Assembly: GCA_965219235.1 (NCBI GenBank)
Contig: OZ244721.1
Span: forward strand, 124,001-188,000
Reading direction: 5' to 3'
DNA: 64,000 nucleotides
Source: CBDHCC01 sp965219235
GTDB lineage: Bacteria; Pseudomonadota; Alphaproteobacteria; Sphingomonadales; Sphingomonadaceae
In this document: positions 53,609-62,603 of the stretch, piece after piece
How positions within the stretch are numbered: the stretch's first letter is position 1
Layout of the letters: every line of letters starts with the position of its first letter
The notes under the pieces: model-generated
Told to the model about the DNA's origin: nothing
Seen by the model: only the letters and a program-made list of their open reading frames with translations
The model's database searches: none
Made by a program: the position numbers and the translations under genes

Positions 53609-54427
53609 TTACGCGGACGCGGCTCCAACCTCCTCCGCCCGCACCGCCAACAGCCCCGCGCGATAGTCCCGATAGCGGGGCCGCCACCCCAGCACCCGCC
53701 TGGCGCGTCCGTTGGCCACCCGCCGGCTCTCGCTCCAGAAGCCCGCCGCCATCGGGCTCATGGAGGCGAGGTCCAGCGGCTCCGGCGGCGGCGGCTCGAG
53801 GCCCAGCAGCGCGGCGCCGAAGGCCGTGACGTCGGCGGGCGGGCAGGGGAGATCGTCGGCGATGTTGTAGGTGCCGGGCGGTCCCGACAGGCTGGCGACC
53901 AGCGCGCCGGCGATGTCGTCGACATGGATGCGCGAAAAGGCGTGGTCCGGCGCGTCGAACCGCCGCGCGCGTCCCTCCCTCAGCCGGTCGAGGACGGAGC
54001 GGCCGGGGCCGTAGATGCCCGGCAGCCGGAACACCCGCACCCGCCCGTCCAGCGCCGCCCACGCCCCGTCCGCCGCAGTGCGCGCCGCGCGACGGCCGGT
54101 GCCGGTGGACGACTCCTCGTCCACCCACGCCCCGCCCGTGTCGCCATAGACGCCGGTGGACGACAGATAGCCGATCCACTCCGCGCGGGAGGCGGCGATG
54201 GCGGGGCCATAGCGGCCGAGTACCGGATCGCGTCCGTCCTCGCCGGGCGGCACGCTGACCAGGATGCGGGTGGTGGACACGATGGTGGACCGAACGGCAT
54301 CGTCGTCGTCGAAGCGCAGGGTGCCAGCTCGACCATCCCGGCTGGTGCCGACGATCGCGCCGCCGTTCGCCAGCCGAGGCGCGGCGCGGGAGGCGGTGTA
54401 GCCGAGGCCGAGAACGAGGAGGGTCAT
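53609..54427 (-). CDS. NAD(P)-binding SDR-like protein (YeeZ type)
   Basis: A 272-residue protein with the Rossmann start LLVLGLGYTASRAAPRL, the strand-end WIGYLSSTGVYGDTGGAWVDE, VFRLPGIYGPGRS and FSRIHVDDIAGALVASL. This is the YeeZ-like branch of extended SDRs, whose reactions are mostly unknown; the usual Y-x-x-x-K pair is not obvious. It diverges from pepN across a gap filled by a family A repeat. Confidence 0.82.
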   Translation of the reverse strand: MTLLVLGLGYTASRAAPRLANGGAIVGTSRDGRAGTLRFDDDDAVRSTIVSTTRILVSVPPGEDGRDPVLGRYGPAIAASRAEWIGYLSSTGVYGDTGGAWVDEESSTGTGRRAARTAADGAWAALDGRVRVFRLPGIYGPGRSVLDRLREGRARRFDAPDHAFSRIHVDDIAGALVASLSGPPGTYNIADDLPCPPADVTAFGAALLGLEPPPPEPLDLASMSPMAAGFWSESRRVANGRARRVLGWRPRYRDYRAGLLAVRAEEVGAASA

Positions 54428-54443
54428 GGGACGCCGTTATCAC

Positions 54444-54597
54444 CCCCCCTCCCTGCAAGGGAGGGGTTGGGGGTGGGTCGCGGCGAAGCGGGCTCGATGC
54501 CCGCTCCGCCGCCCCGGTGCAATGATCGCTCCTGGCGGAGCGAGCCGCCGGACGGCGGCACCCACCCCTCAATCCCCTCCCTTGCGGGGAGGGGAGG
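54444..54597. repeat. Paired inverted repeat, family A, in a divergent promoter region
   Basis: The left arm CCCCTCCCTGCAAGGGAGGG with GGGGGTGGGT and the right arm CCCTCCCTTGCGGGGAGGGG preceded by CACCCACCCCTC bracket a unique middle. The element covers 154 of the 192 bases between the start codons of the SDR gene and pepN. Confidence 0.9.
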
Positions 54598-54619
54598 AAA
54601 CAGGACATATCCCCACCGC

Positions 54620-57169
54620 ATGGCTGTCCCCGCGATCACCCCCGCCGTCACCCGTCGCCTCGACTACCGCCCGCCCGACTGGCTGGTGGACACGGTCCAC
54701 CTGGCCTTCGTGCTGGACGCGGAGCGCACCGTGGTCACCGCCCGCCTGGCGCTGCGCCGCAACGGCGGTCACGACCGCCCGCTGGTGCTCGACGGGGAGG
54801 AGTTGGAGACGCTGACCGTCACGCTCGACGGCGCGGCCGCCCAGCCGGCGATCACCCCCACCCGTCTGACGCTTTCCATCCCCGGCGACGCCGCCGAGCT
54901 CGTCACGACCGTCGCCATCCGACCCGCCTCCAACACCCAGCTGATGGGCCTCTACGAGTCCGGCGGCTTGCTGTGCACCCAGTGCGAGGCGGAGGGGTTC
55001 CGGCGGATCACCTGGTTTCCCGACCGCCCCGATGTGCTCGCCGTCTACACCGTGCGGCTGGAGGCCGACCCCGCGCGCTATCCCGTGCTGCTGTCCAACG
55101 GGGATCCCGTGGCGCAGGGGGAGGGCTGGGCCGAGTGGCAAGACCCCTGGCCCAAGCCGTCCTACCTCTTCGCGCTGGTGGCCGGCGACCTGGTCGCCAG
55201 CCGCGCGGCCTTCACCACCGCGTCGGGGCGCGGGGTGCGGCTGGCGGTCTGGACCCGCGCCGGCGACGAGGGGCGCACCGGACACGCCCTGAGGGCACTG
55301 CGGGAGGCCATGGCGTGGGACGAGCGCGCCTATGGTCGGGAGTATGACGGCGACCGCTTCAACATCGTGGCGGTGGACGACTTCAACTTCGGCGCGATGG
55401 AGAACAAGGGGCTCAACATCTTCAACTCGCGCTACGTGCTGGCCGACGAGGAGACCGCGACCGACGCCGACCGCGACGCGATCGCGCGCATCGTGGCGCA
55501 CGAGTATTTCCACAACTGGTCCGGCAACCGGGTGACCTGCCGTGATTGGTTCCAGCTCTCGCTCAAGGAGGGCTTCACCGTGCTGCGCGACCAGCAGTTC
55601 GGCGAGGACCACGGCTCGCCGGGGCTGGAGCGGGTTCGGCAGGTGCGCGAGCTCAGGGCGCGGCAGTTCCCCGAAGACGCCGGGCCGCTGTCGCACCCGA
55701 TCCGCCCGGACGAGTATGCGGAGATCTCGAACTTCTACACGGCGACCGTGTACGACAAAGGGGCCGAGGTGCTCCGCATGCTCCGCACGCTGATCGGGCG
55801 CGAGGCCTTCCGGCGGGGCTCGGATCTGTATTTCGAGCGGCACGACGGGACCGCGGCGACCTGCGACGACTTCCTCCGCGCGATGACCGACGCGGCGCGG
55901 GGCGAGGACGGAGCGCTGCCGGCCGGGGTCGCGGAGTTCGGCCGCTGGTACTCCACGCCGGGCACGCCCACCCTCGCGGCGGACCTCGCCTGGGACGCCG
56001 AGGGCGGGGCGGCGACGCTCGATCTCCGCCAGTCGTTGCCCCACGTCGCCGAACCGCTGCCGCTGCCGGTCCGCGCCCGGCTCTTCGACCGCCAGTCGGG
56101 CGAACCCCTGGGCGAGGAGCGGCTGCTGGTGCTCACCGGGCACCAGGCGACCGTCCGCTGGGAGGGCGTGGATCGCCCGCCGGCGTGCTCGCTCAATCGC
56201 GGCTTCTCCGCGCCCGTGCTGGTGGAGCGCGAGAGGGACCGCGCGGAGCTGGCGCTGCTCGCCGCGCGCGACGACGACCCGTTCGCGCGCTTCGAGGCGT
56301 TGAACGAGCTGATGCTGGACGACCTGGTCGCGCGAGCGGCGGGCGCTCCGCATGGCGACACCCTGCTGGCGGACGCCGTGGGGCGGGCGGTCGACGGAGC
56401 CGGCTCCGATCCGGCCTTCGCGGCCGAGATGCTGGCGATCCCGTCCGAGTCGGTTCTGGCCGACCGGATGCTGGTGGTCGATCCCGGGGCGGTGGTGGAG
56501 GCGCGGGCGGGGCTCGCCGCCGCGCTGGGCCGCGCGCTCGCCCCGCGCTGGCGGGCGCTGGCGGCGGAGGCGGCGCGTCACGACCATGCCGGCTGGCGGT
56601 CGCTCCGGGCGCTCGCGATCGCCATGATCGCGGCGGCCGACGAGGCGGAGGGGGCGGCGCTCGCCTGGGCGCTGTTCGAGGGGGCGGCCGGCATGACCGA
56701 CCGGCGGAACGCGCTCGGGGTGCTGGCCGACATGGCGGCACCCGAGCGCGACCGGGCGCTCGCCGCCTTTTACGAGCGCCATCGCCACCAGCCGACCGCG
56801 CTCGACAAGTGGTTCGCGGCGCAGGGCGCGGCGCGGCGGCCGGACACCCGCGACGAGGTGGAGCGGCTGCTCGGCCATCCGGACTTCACCCGCGCCAATC
56901 CCAACCGGATGCGCTCGCTCCTTTCCTCCTTCGCCGCCAATCCGGGCGCGCTGCATTCCGAGGGCGGTGTCGAGTTGCTGGCGCGCGAGATCGTGGCGGT
57001 CGACCGGCTGAACCCGCAGGCGGCCGCCCGGCTGGTCGCCCCGCTCGGCCAGTGGCGGCGCTTCGCGCAGGGCGAGGGGCGGCGGATGCGCGCGGCGCTG
57101 GAGAGCATCGCCGGGGCGGACAGTCTGTCGAAGGATGTGGCGGAACAGGTGGGGCGGTCGCTCGGGTAG
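54620..57169 (+). CDS. pepN: Aminopeptidase N (M1 family)
   Basis: This 849-residue zinc peptidase shows the exopeptidase motif FGAMENKGLN near residue 257 and the zinc site HEYFHNW near residue 293 with the third ligand E in LSLKEGFTVLRDQQF, followed by the catalytic tyrosine region NFYTATVYDKGAEVLRML. A helical C-terminal domain (residues 500-849) completes the PepN type. It removes N-terminal residues from peptides in the cytoplasm. The ATG at 54620 is chosen; the much longer open frame upstream is antisense to the SDR gene. Confidence 0.96.
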   Translation: MAVPAITPAVTRRLDYRPPDWLVDTVHLAFVLDAERTVVTARLALRRNGGHDRPLVLDGEELETLTVTLDGAAAQPAITPTRLTLSIPGDAAELVTTVAIRPASNTQLMGLYESGGLLCTQCEAEGFRRITWFPDRPDVLAVYTVRLEADPARYPVLLSNGDPVAQGEGWAEWQDPWPKPSYLFALVAGDLVASRAAFTTASGRGVRLAVWTRAGDEGRTGHALRALREAMAWDERAYGREYDGDRFNIVAVDDFNFGAMENKGLNIFNSRYVLADEETATDADRDAIARIVAHEYFHNWSGNRVTCRDWFQLSLKEGFTVLRDQQFGEDHGSPGLERVRQVRELRARQFPEDAGPLSHPIRPDEYAEISNFYTATVYDKGAEVLRMLRTLIGREAFRRGSDLYFERHDGTAATCDDFLRAMTDAARGEDGALPAGVAEFGRWYSTPGTPTLAADLAWDAEGGAATLDLRQSLPHVAEPLPLPVRARLFDRQSGEPLGEERLLVLTGHQATVRWEGVDRPPACSLNRGFSAPVLVERERDRAELALLAARDDDPFARFEALNELMLDDLVARAAGAPHGDTLLADAVGRAVDGAGSDPAFAAEMLAIPSESVLADRMLVVDPGAVVEARAGLAAALGRALAPRWRALAAEAARHDHAGWRSLRALAIAMIAAADEAEGAALAWALFEGAAGMTDRRNALGVLADMAAPERDRALAAFYERHRHQPTALDKWFAAQGAARRPDTRDEVERLLGHPDFTRANPNRMRSLLSSFAANPGALHSEGGVELLAREIVAVDRLNPQAAARLVAPLGQWRRFAQGEGRRMRAALESIAGADSLSKDVAEQVGRSLG

Positions 57170-57207
57170 GGGCCGGGCGCTCCTGAACGGGAGGGATGTC
57201 CCCGGGC

Positions 57208-57789
57208 CTACCGCCCCAACCAGTCTGAGACCTCAACCGCCACTTGGTTGGCCGCCTGGTTGAGCGCCACCGCGACGGGGCCGGCCTCCGCGCTGGCGAC
57301 CGGCACGCGCGCGGTGAAGCGGCGCGCGGCGGCGGCGGCGGCGCCGTCGCCGGGGGCGCTGATCGCGTCGAAGGTCACCACCGCCTCCATCGTGCGCGCG
57401 TCCAGACCGAAATCGGAGAGCGTGCCGCCGAGCGTGGCGGTGGGCGCGGTCGGGAACTGGCGGGCGGGCAGCACGTAGCGGCCGGCGCGCGCGGTCAGCG
57501 TCTCGGCGAGCAGGTCGCGGAACAGCCCGGCGGGCGCCTCCACCCACTGCGCGTCCTTGACATAGGCGAGGGTCGTGTCGGTCGCCTGCACGGGCACGCG
57601 GAGCGTGGCGAGCTTCTCGGGCACCGACGGCGTGTCCAGGAACAGCGCGCGCCCCTCGCTCGTCCGCGCGCCCGCGGCCACCGGGGTGGCGGGGGTCAGC
57701 GTGAACAGCACCGGCGGCGGCTTGGCTCCGAAGGAGATGCAGCCAGCGAGCGCCAGCGGCGCTGCGAGGACGAGGAGGGGGCGGATCAT
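57208..57789 (-). CDS. ABC-type transport auxiliary lipoprotein of the Mla-like operon
   Basis: A lipoprotein signal peptide (LLVLAAPLALAGC) is followed by the ABC_trans_aux pattern: FTLTP, a central DTTLAYVKDAQWVEAPAGLFRDLLAETL and a C-terminal amphipathic helix (ALNQAANQVAVEVSDWL). Such PqiC-like lipoproteins sit in the outer membrane and complete MCE lipid-transport bridges. It overlaps the mlaD stop by four bases and ends the four-gene operon. Length is 193 residues. Confidence 0.87.
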   Translation of the reverse strand: MIRPLLVLAAPLALAGCISFGAKPPPVLFTLTPATPVAAGARTSEGRALFLDTPSVPEKLATLRVPVQATDTTLAYVKDAQWVEAPAGLFRDLLAETLTARAGRYVLPARQFPTAPTATLGGTLSDFGLDARTMEAVVTFDAISAPGDGAAAAAARRFTARVPVASAEAGPVAVALNQAANQVAVEVSDWLGR

Positions 57790-58760
57790 CGGCGGTCCTT
57801 TGGCTCGTAGTCGGGCAGCGCGCGCGAGCTGATGAGCGAGCTGGCTCCATTCTGGTCGATCTTCTTGGTGATCGACTGGATGTTGGCGGTCGTGGCGCGC
57901 AGCTCCGCGACCAGCGCGTTCACCTGGGGGACGAGCGCGTTCACCTGCGGCACGGTCTCCTTGCTGAACTGGTCGACGCCCGGCTGCGCGCCGGCGATCA
58001 CCTTGTTCAGGCGGTCGGTGGTGTCGCGCGCCGACGCGATGGTGAGCTTCAGCTCGCCCGAGATCTCGTCGCCGTTCTTCTGGACCAGCTTGTCGGTCGA
58101 GTCGGCGAGCTGGCCGACCTCGCCGATCGCGATACCCGCCTGTCGCACCGCCTCGCGCGCCTCGGCCAGCGTGGCACTGATCTCGGGTCCCCGATCGGCG
58201 AACGCGCGGGTCAGCTGCTCGGTGTTGTCCAGGATGCCGGCGAGCGACGCCTGGTTGCGGTCGGAGAGCAGCTCGGTCAGCCGCTCGGTCAGCGTCGTCA
58301 GCCGTTCGAGCAGCTGGGGCGCGTTCGACAACAGCTGGCCGATGGCGCCGGGCGCGGTCGGGATCACCGGCGCGCCGTAGGGGCCGAGGCGGCTGATCGG
58401 CGGCGCCCCCTTCACCGCGCCGTCGAGCTGGATCGCGGGCGGGGCGGTGAAGCTGATGTTCTGGATGGTGGCGGTCGTGCCCTGGAGCACGGGCGTGTCC
58501 TCGTCGACCTCGATCCTGACCCGCACGAAGGCCGGATTGTTGGGATCGAGCACGATCTCCTTCACCGCGCCCACGCCCACGCCGGAGAAGGTCACCTGGC
58601 TGCCGCGCGCCAGCCCACCCACGGAATCCTGGAAGAAGATGTCGTACGGCTTCTGCTCGGTGCCCGACACGCGCGCCAGGAAGACGAGGAAGCCGGCGAG
58701 CAACGCCAGCAGGATGAGCACCACCGCGCCCACCAGCACATGGTTCGACCGCGTCTCCAT
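57786..58760 (-). CDS. mlaD: MlaD-type MCE protein
   Basis: One N-terminal membrane helix (VLVGAVVLILLALLAGFLVFLA) is followed by a single MCE domain at about residues 38-120 (YDIFFQDSVGGLARGSQVTFSGVGVG). The rest is a long helical tail (about 150-310) that could form the hydrophobic tunnel or needle of a hexamer. It carries phospholipids between inner and outer membranes. It is coupled to the ATPase gene (TGATG) and overlaps the auxiliary lipoprotein gene. Length is 324 residues, longer than E. coli MlaD. Confidence 0.92.
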   Translation of the reverse strand: METRSNHVLVGAVVLILLALLAGFLVFLARVSGTEQKPYDIFFQDSVGGLARGSQVTFSGVGVGAVKEIVLDPNNPAFVRVRIEVDEDTPVLQGTTATIQNISFTAPPAIQLDGAVKGAPPISRLGPYGAPVIPTAPGAIGQLLSNAPQLLERLTTLTERLTELLSDRNQASLAGILDNTEQLTRAFADRGPEISATLAEAREAVRQAGIAIGEVGQLADSTDKLVQKNGDEISGELKLTIASARDTTDRLNKVIAGAQPGVDQFSKETVPQVNALVPQVNALVAELRATTANIQSITKKIDQNGASSLISSRALPDYEPKDRR

Positions 58761-59614
58761 CAGTTCACATCCCCGTGCTCATGCTCGTGCTCGGCCTCCA
58801 GCCGTTCGGCCGTGCCCTGCGCCGCCCGGCCGCGCGGGCCGGTGAAATACTCGGTGATCCACGGATGGCCGGTCGCCATCAGCTCGTCGATCGTCCCCAC
58901 CGCGATCACCGTCCTGTCCGCCAGCACCGCGACACGGTCGCAGATCGCGTAGAGCGAGTCGAGATCGTGGGTGATCAGAAAGACGGTCAGGCCCAAGGCC
59001 GACTGGAGCTGCTGGATGAGCTCGTCGAACGCCGCCGCGCCGACCGGGTCGAGGCCGGCGGTGGGCTCGTCGAGGAACAACAGCTCGGGGTCGAGCGACA
59101 GGGCGCGCGCCAGTCCGGCGCGCTTCCTCATGCCGCCCGACAGTTCGGCGGGGTATTTCGGCCCGGCGTCGGCCGGCAGGCCGGTCATCACCACCTTGTA
59201 GGCGGCGATCTGGTCCATGAGCGACGCCGTCACGTCCGGATAGAACTCGCGGATCGGCACCTGCACGTTCTCGGCCACCGTCAGCGTGGAGAACAGCGCG
59301 CCGCCCTGGAACAGCACGCCCCAGCGCCGCGCCACGTCCTCCATCTCGTTCACGTCCTTGCCGATGGTCTCCTCCCCGAACACCTCGACCTCGCCCGCCG
59401 TCGGCCGCTGCAGGCCGATGATGGAGCGCATCAGCACCGACTTGCCGGTGCCCGATCCGCCGACCACGCCCAGGATCTCGCCGCGCCGGACGGTGAGGTT
59501 CAGGTCGTCGTGGATCACCTGGTCGCCGAACTGGTTCCTGAGGCCGCGCACGACGATCACCGGCTCGCCTTCGCGCGCGTCGCGCTCGGAGACGCTGTCG
59601 ATCGCCGCCGCCAT
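58760..59614 (-). CDS. mlaF: MlaF-type ABC transporter ATP-binding protein
   Basis: A full ATPase with Walker A GGSGTGKSVLM, Q-loop WGVLFQGGALFSTLTV, signature ELSGGMRKRAGLARAL, Walker B LLFLDEPTAGLDP and switch LITHDLDS. The LFQGGALF and SGGM-K-RAGLAR wording is diagnostic for MlaF/MkI-type ATPases. The ATG at 59614 overlaps the permease stop by one base. The C-terminal tail is rich in H and E. Length is 284 residues. Confidence 0.95.
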   Translation of the reverse strand: MAAAIDSVSERDAREGEPVIVVRGLRNQFGDQVIHDDLNLTVRRGEILGVVGGSGTGKSVLMRSIIGLQRPTAGEVEVFGEETIGKDVNEMEDVARRWGVLFQGGALFSTLTVAENVQVPIREFYPDVTASLMDQIAAYKVVMTGLPADAGPKYPAELSGGMRKRAGLARALSLDPELLFLDEPTAGLDPVGAAAFDELIQQLQSALGLTVFLITHDLDSLYAICDRVAVLADRTVIAVGTIDELMATGHPWITEYFTGPRGRAAQGTAERLEAEHEHEHGDVN

Positions 59615-60729
59615 CAGATCCAGCCGATCTTCTCGAAGAAGATGGCGAACACCGCGTCGAGCACGATGACGAGGAAGATGCCCTGCACCACCGCCGCCGT
59701 GGTCTTCAGGCCGACCTGCTCGGCGTCGCCGGAGACCTGCATTCCCTGATAGCAGCCGGTCAGCCCGATGATCGCCCCGAACACCGGCGCCTTGATCAGT
59801 CCGACGAAGAAGTCGGTCATCGGCACGACCTCCTGCAGCCGCTGGATGAAGGTCGCGGGCGGGATGCCGAGCGACGCCCAGGCCAGGATGCCGCCGCCGA
59901 TGATCGCGATGAACGACGCGAACACGCCGAGCAGGATCATCATCAGGGTCGAGGCGAGCACGCGCGGCACCACCAGCGCCTCCATCGGCGACACGCCGAT
60001 CACGCGCATGGCGTCGATCTCCTCCGTCAGCTTCATCGTGCCCAGCTGGGCGGCAAAGGCCGAGCCGGAGCGCCCGGCGACCATGATCGCGGTCATCAGC
60101 ACGCCCAGCTCTCGCAGGGTCAGCCGTCCGACCAGGTTGATGGTGTAGACCTCCGCCCCGAACTGGCGCAGCTGGACCGCGCCCTGTTGCGCGATGACGA
60201 CGCCGATCAGTAAGCTCATCACCCCGATGATGCCCAGCGAGCGGATGCCCACCGCCTCGAACTGCTGGACGACGGCGTTGGTGCGGAAGCGGCGGGGATG
60301 GCGGATCGTGGCGGCCAGCGCGATCAGCGTGCCGCCGAAGAAGGAGAGCAGCGCCAGGAAGCCCTCCCAACCATTCTCCAGGTCGCGCCCGATGCCCGCG
60401 AGCGCGGCGCGGATCGGCCGCTTGCGCCGGGGTGGGCGGATCGCGACCTGCTCGTCGGCCGCCGCCACCCGCTCGAACAGCTCGGCCTGCCGCGGGGACG
60501 CGCCCGTCACCTCGGCGTGGCTCGCCTCGGCGCGACAGTGGATCAGCCACGCACCCACCGTGTCGAGCGCGTCCACGCCCGACAGATCGATCGCGTCCAC
60601 GGCCTCCCCATGGGCGTCGAACAGGTCCGACAGCTCGCGGGCGTGGGGGAGCGTGAGCGGGCCGGACAGCGCCATCACCCGGCGGCCGTCGCGCTCCTCC
60701 AGGGACAGTTCGGCGGCGCGCTCGCTCAT
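59614..60729 (-). CDS. mlaE: MlaE-type permease with N-terminal STAS domain
   Basis: Residues 1 to about 95 are a STAS domain like MlaB (DAIDLSGVDALDTVGAWLIHC), which in E. coli is a separate subunit. Residues about 120-371 are the MlaE permease: FRTNAVVQQFEAVGIRSLGIIG, GAVQLRQFGAEVYTINLVG, VMVAGRSGSAFAAQLGTMK-like ATPase coupling segment and EEIDAMRVIGVSP. The gene leads the leftward operon mlaE-mlaF-mlaD-lipoprotein, which moves phospholipids across the periplasm to maintain outer-membrane asymmetry. No mlaA or mlaC lies nearby. Length is 371 residues. Confidence 0.94.
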   Translation of the reverse strand: MSERAAELSLEERDGRRVMALSGPLTLPHARELSDLFDAHGEAVDAIDLSGVDALDTVGAWLIHCRAEASHAEVTGASPRQAELFERVAAADEQVAIRPPRRKRPIRAALAGIGRDLENGWEGFLALLSFFGGTLIALAATIRHPRRFRTNAVVQQFEAVGIRSLGIIGVMSLLIGVVIAQQGAVQLRQFGAEVYTINLVGRLTLRELGVLMTAIMVAGRSGSAFAAQLGTMKLTEEIDAMRVIGVSPMEALVVPRVLASTLMMILLGVFASFIAIIGGGILAWASLGIPPATFIQRLQEVVPMTDFFVGLIKAPVFGAIIGLTGCYQGMQVSGDAEQVGLKTTAAVVQGIFLVIVLDAVFAIFFEKIGWI

Positions 60730-60813
60730 CGCCGCGTTCCATGCGGCTTTTCGCCGACAGCGGCAAGTCGCCGGGCTGGCCTCCCCGTCGCCGAGCGGTT
60801 AGGCGCTGGCGCC

Positions 60814-61485
60814 ATGCAGGCCCTCGCGATCTACGATATGGACGAGACGATCACGCGCCGTCCGACGCTGCTGCCGTTCCTGCTGTCGGTCAGCTTCCGC
60901 CTGGCGCCGTGGCGCGTGGCCCTGCTGCCCGCCGTGGCGGGCGCGCTCGGCGGCTATCTGCTGGGGCTGGTCGACCGCGCGCGGCTGAAGGAGCTCAACC
61001 AGCGCTGGCTGCTCGGCGACACGGTGGATCCCAAGCGGTTGGACGGCCCCGCCCGCCGCTTCGCCCGGCGCACGGTGGCGGACGGGCTGAAACCCGGCGC
61101 GGTGCGGCAGATCGCCGCCGACCGGGCGCGCGGCGCGAAGCTGATCCTGGCGACCGCCTCCTCGCGCTTCTATGTCGAGGCGATCGGCGAGCTGTTGAAG
61201 TTCGACGCGGTGATCGCGACCGAGGTGACGGTGCTCGACAGCGGGCATTTCAGCCCGCGCATCCACGGCGGCAACTGCTACGGCCCCGGCAAGGCGGCCA
61301 AGATCGTGGACTGGATGGCGACCAACGGCGTGGCGCGCGCGGACATCCACCTGACGATGTACTCGGACCACATCTCCGACATCCCGTCCTTCGAACTGGC
61401 GGACGAGGCGGTGGTCGTCGATCCCGCGCCCGAACTGCGGACGGAGGCGGAGCGGCGGGGCTGGCGGGTGGTGGACTGGAGCTAG
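60814..61485 (+). CDS. HAD-IB family phosphatase (SerB-like)
   Basis: The nucleophile motif IYDMDETIT (D-x-D-x-T) opens the protein, motif II is ILATASS, and motif III/IV reads YGPGKAAKI and YSDHISDIPSF. A membrane-like segment (WRVALLPAVAGALGGYLLGLVD) in the cap region is typical of the HAD-IB group related to phosphoserine phosphatase and to lipid phosphatases. It diverges from the mla operon by 84 bases and may act on phospholipid intermediates; that link is inference. Length is 223 residues. Confidence 0.87.
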   Translation: MQALAIYDMDETITRRPTLLPFLLSVSFRLAPWRVALLPAVAGALGGYLLGLVDRARLKELNQRWLLGDTVDPKRLDGPARRFARRTVADGLKPGAVRQIAADRARGAKLILATASSRFYVEAIGELLKFDAVIATEVTVLDSGHFSPRIHGGNCYGPGKAAKIVDWMATNGVARADIHLTMYSDHISDIPSFELADEAVVVDPAPELRTEAERRGWRVVDWS

Positions 61486-61495
61486 ATCACCGTCC

Positions 61496-61852
61496 TCACG
61501 CCTTTTCGAGCGTGCATTGCAGCGGGTGCTGGTTCTGGCGGGCGAAGTCCATCACCTGCGTCACCTTCGTCTCCGCGACCTCCAGCGAGAACACGCCGCA
61601 CACGCCGACCCCCTTCTGGTGGACGTGCAGCATCACCTGCGTCGCCGCGTCCAGGTCCATGCGGAAGAAGCGCTGGAGCACCAGCACCACGAATTCCATC
61701 GGCGTGTAGTCGTCGTTCAACAGCAGCACCTTGTAGAGCGAGGGCTTCTTGGTGCGCGTGCGCGTCTTGGTGGCGAGGCCGGTCCCCGCGCGGCCGTCGT
61801 CGCGGTCGTCGTCGATGCGGTCGTCGGACAGGCGGATGGGGGACGGTCTCAT
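61496..61852 (-). CDS. clpS: ATP-dependent Clp protease adaptor ClpS
   Basis: The core is unmistakable: [24 protein letters not shown] with the N-degron pocket, and [23 protein letters not shown]. ClpS delivers substrates with N-terminal bulky hydrophobic residues to ClpAP. The first 35 residues are a charged, disordered extension. The ATG at 61852 is chosen (118 residues); an in-frame start 36 bases earlier is possible. clpA is not adjacent. Confidence 0.95.
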   Translation of the reverse strand: MRPSPIRLSDDRIDDDRDDGRAGTGLATKTRTRTKKPSLYKVLLLNDDYTPMEFVVLVLQRFFRMDLDAATQVMLHVHQKGVGVCGVFSLEVAETKVTQVMDFARQNQHPLQCTLEKA

Positions 61853-61909
61853 GCGTCTGGAATATCGGTTCGGGGCGGGTGGGCGCAAGGGGAGGAGCTT
61901 GGATGCGAA

Positions 61910-61944
61910 AGGCCCGCCCCACGCGTTGCGCGCGGAGCGGGCCT
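61910..61944 (-). terminator. Rho-independent-like terminator of the phasin gene
   Basis: On the minus strand, 23 bases after the phasin stop, AGGCCCGC pairs with GCGGGCCT. A second inner pairing CGCG/CGCG lies around GCAA, and TTTC follows the stem. The T-run is short, as often in GC-rich genomes. Confidence 0.7.
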
Positions 61945-61967
61945 CTCCCAGCCTTCAGGGCTCGGCC

Positions 61968-62603
61968 TTACCGGCCGCGGACCTTCGCGGTCGCCTCGGC
62001 GATCTGGTTCTGCATGGGGCGGGCGACCTCGCCGGCCAGCTTCATCATCGACTCGGTCGTGCGGCTGGTCTCCGCGATCGCCAGGTCGAACAGCTTCTGC
62101 GCATAGTCGGACTGGAGCTTGAAGAGCTCGGTCGGGCTCTTGGCCTGCGTCATCTCCTTCATGGCGGCGGTGACGTGCTCGAAGGTGCGGCGGTTGTACT
62201 CGGCCATGTCCTTGGCGAAGTCCTGCGCGCCGGTCGCCGCGATGCGGCTCGACTGGACCATGGCCTCCAGATTGCCCTTGGCCATGTCGGTCATGCCCGA
62301 TGCCATCGCGGTCGTCTTCTTCATGGCGTCGGCCATCTGGCCGTCGCCGGCGGAGAAGGCCGCCTTGGCGTCCTCGCGCATCGCCTCGCGGCTGGTGTCG
62401 GGGCCGTTCGCCTTGGTGTTGTCGGTGTTCGTGTCGGTCTGGGTGGCCACGGGGATCTCCTGGATGTCGGTGTCGGGAAGCGGCGGCGGCGCGGTCGCCA
62501 CGGCCAGGGTGTCGCGTGAGACGGGCGACCGCTTCGCCGGGGGAGCCGAGCCGGTTTTGGAGTTCGATCGGCGGACGGGTTTGGCGGGCGCTTTTGTACT
62601 CAT
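61968..62603 (-). CDS. Phasin family protein
   Basis: The last 110 residues match the phasin family: AMVQSSRIAATGAQDFAKDM, YNRRTFEHVTAAMKEMTQAKSPTELFKLQSDYAQKLFD and a terminal amphipathic helix. Phasins coat polyhydroxyalkanoate granules and control their size. The first about 70 residues are Lys/Ala/Pro-rich like the DNA-binding or linker tails of some phasins. The ATG at 62603 lies only 10 bases after the -10 box of a strong promoter, so the mRNA has almost no leader and there is no ribosome binding site. It stands downstream of phaC on the same strand, 77 bases after its stop. Confidence 0.92.
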   Translation of the reverse strand: MSTKAPAKPVRRSNSKTGSAPPAKRSPVSRDTLAVATAPPPLPDTDIQEIPVATQTDTNTDNTKANGPDTSREAMREDAKAAFSAGDGQMADAMKKTTAMASGMTDMAKGNLEAMVQSSRIAATGAQDFAKDMAEYNRRTFEHVTAAMKEMTQAKSPTELFKLQSDYAQKLFDLAIAETSRTTESMMKLAGEVARPMQNQIAEATAKVRGR

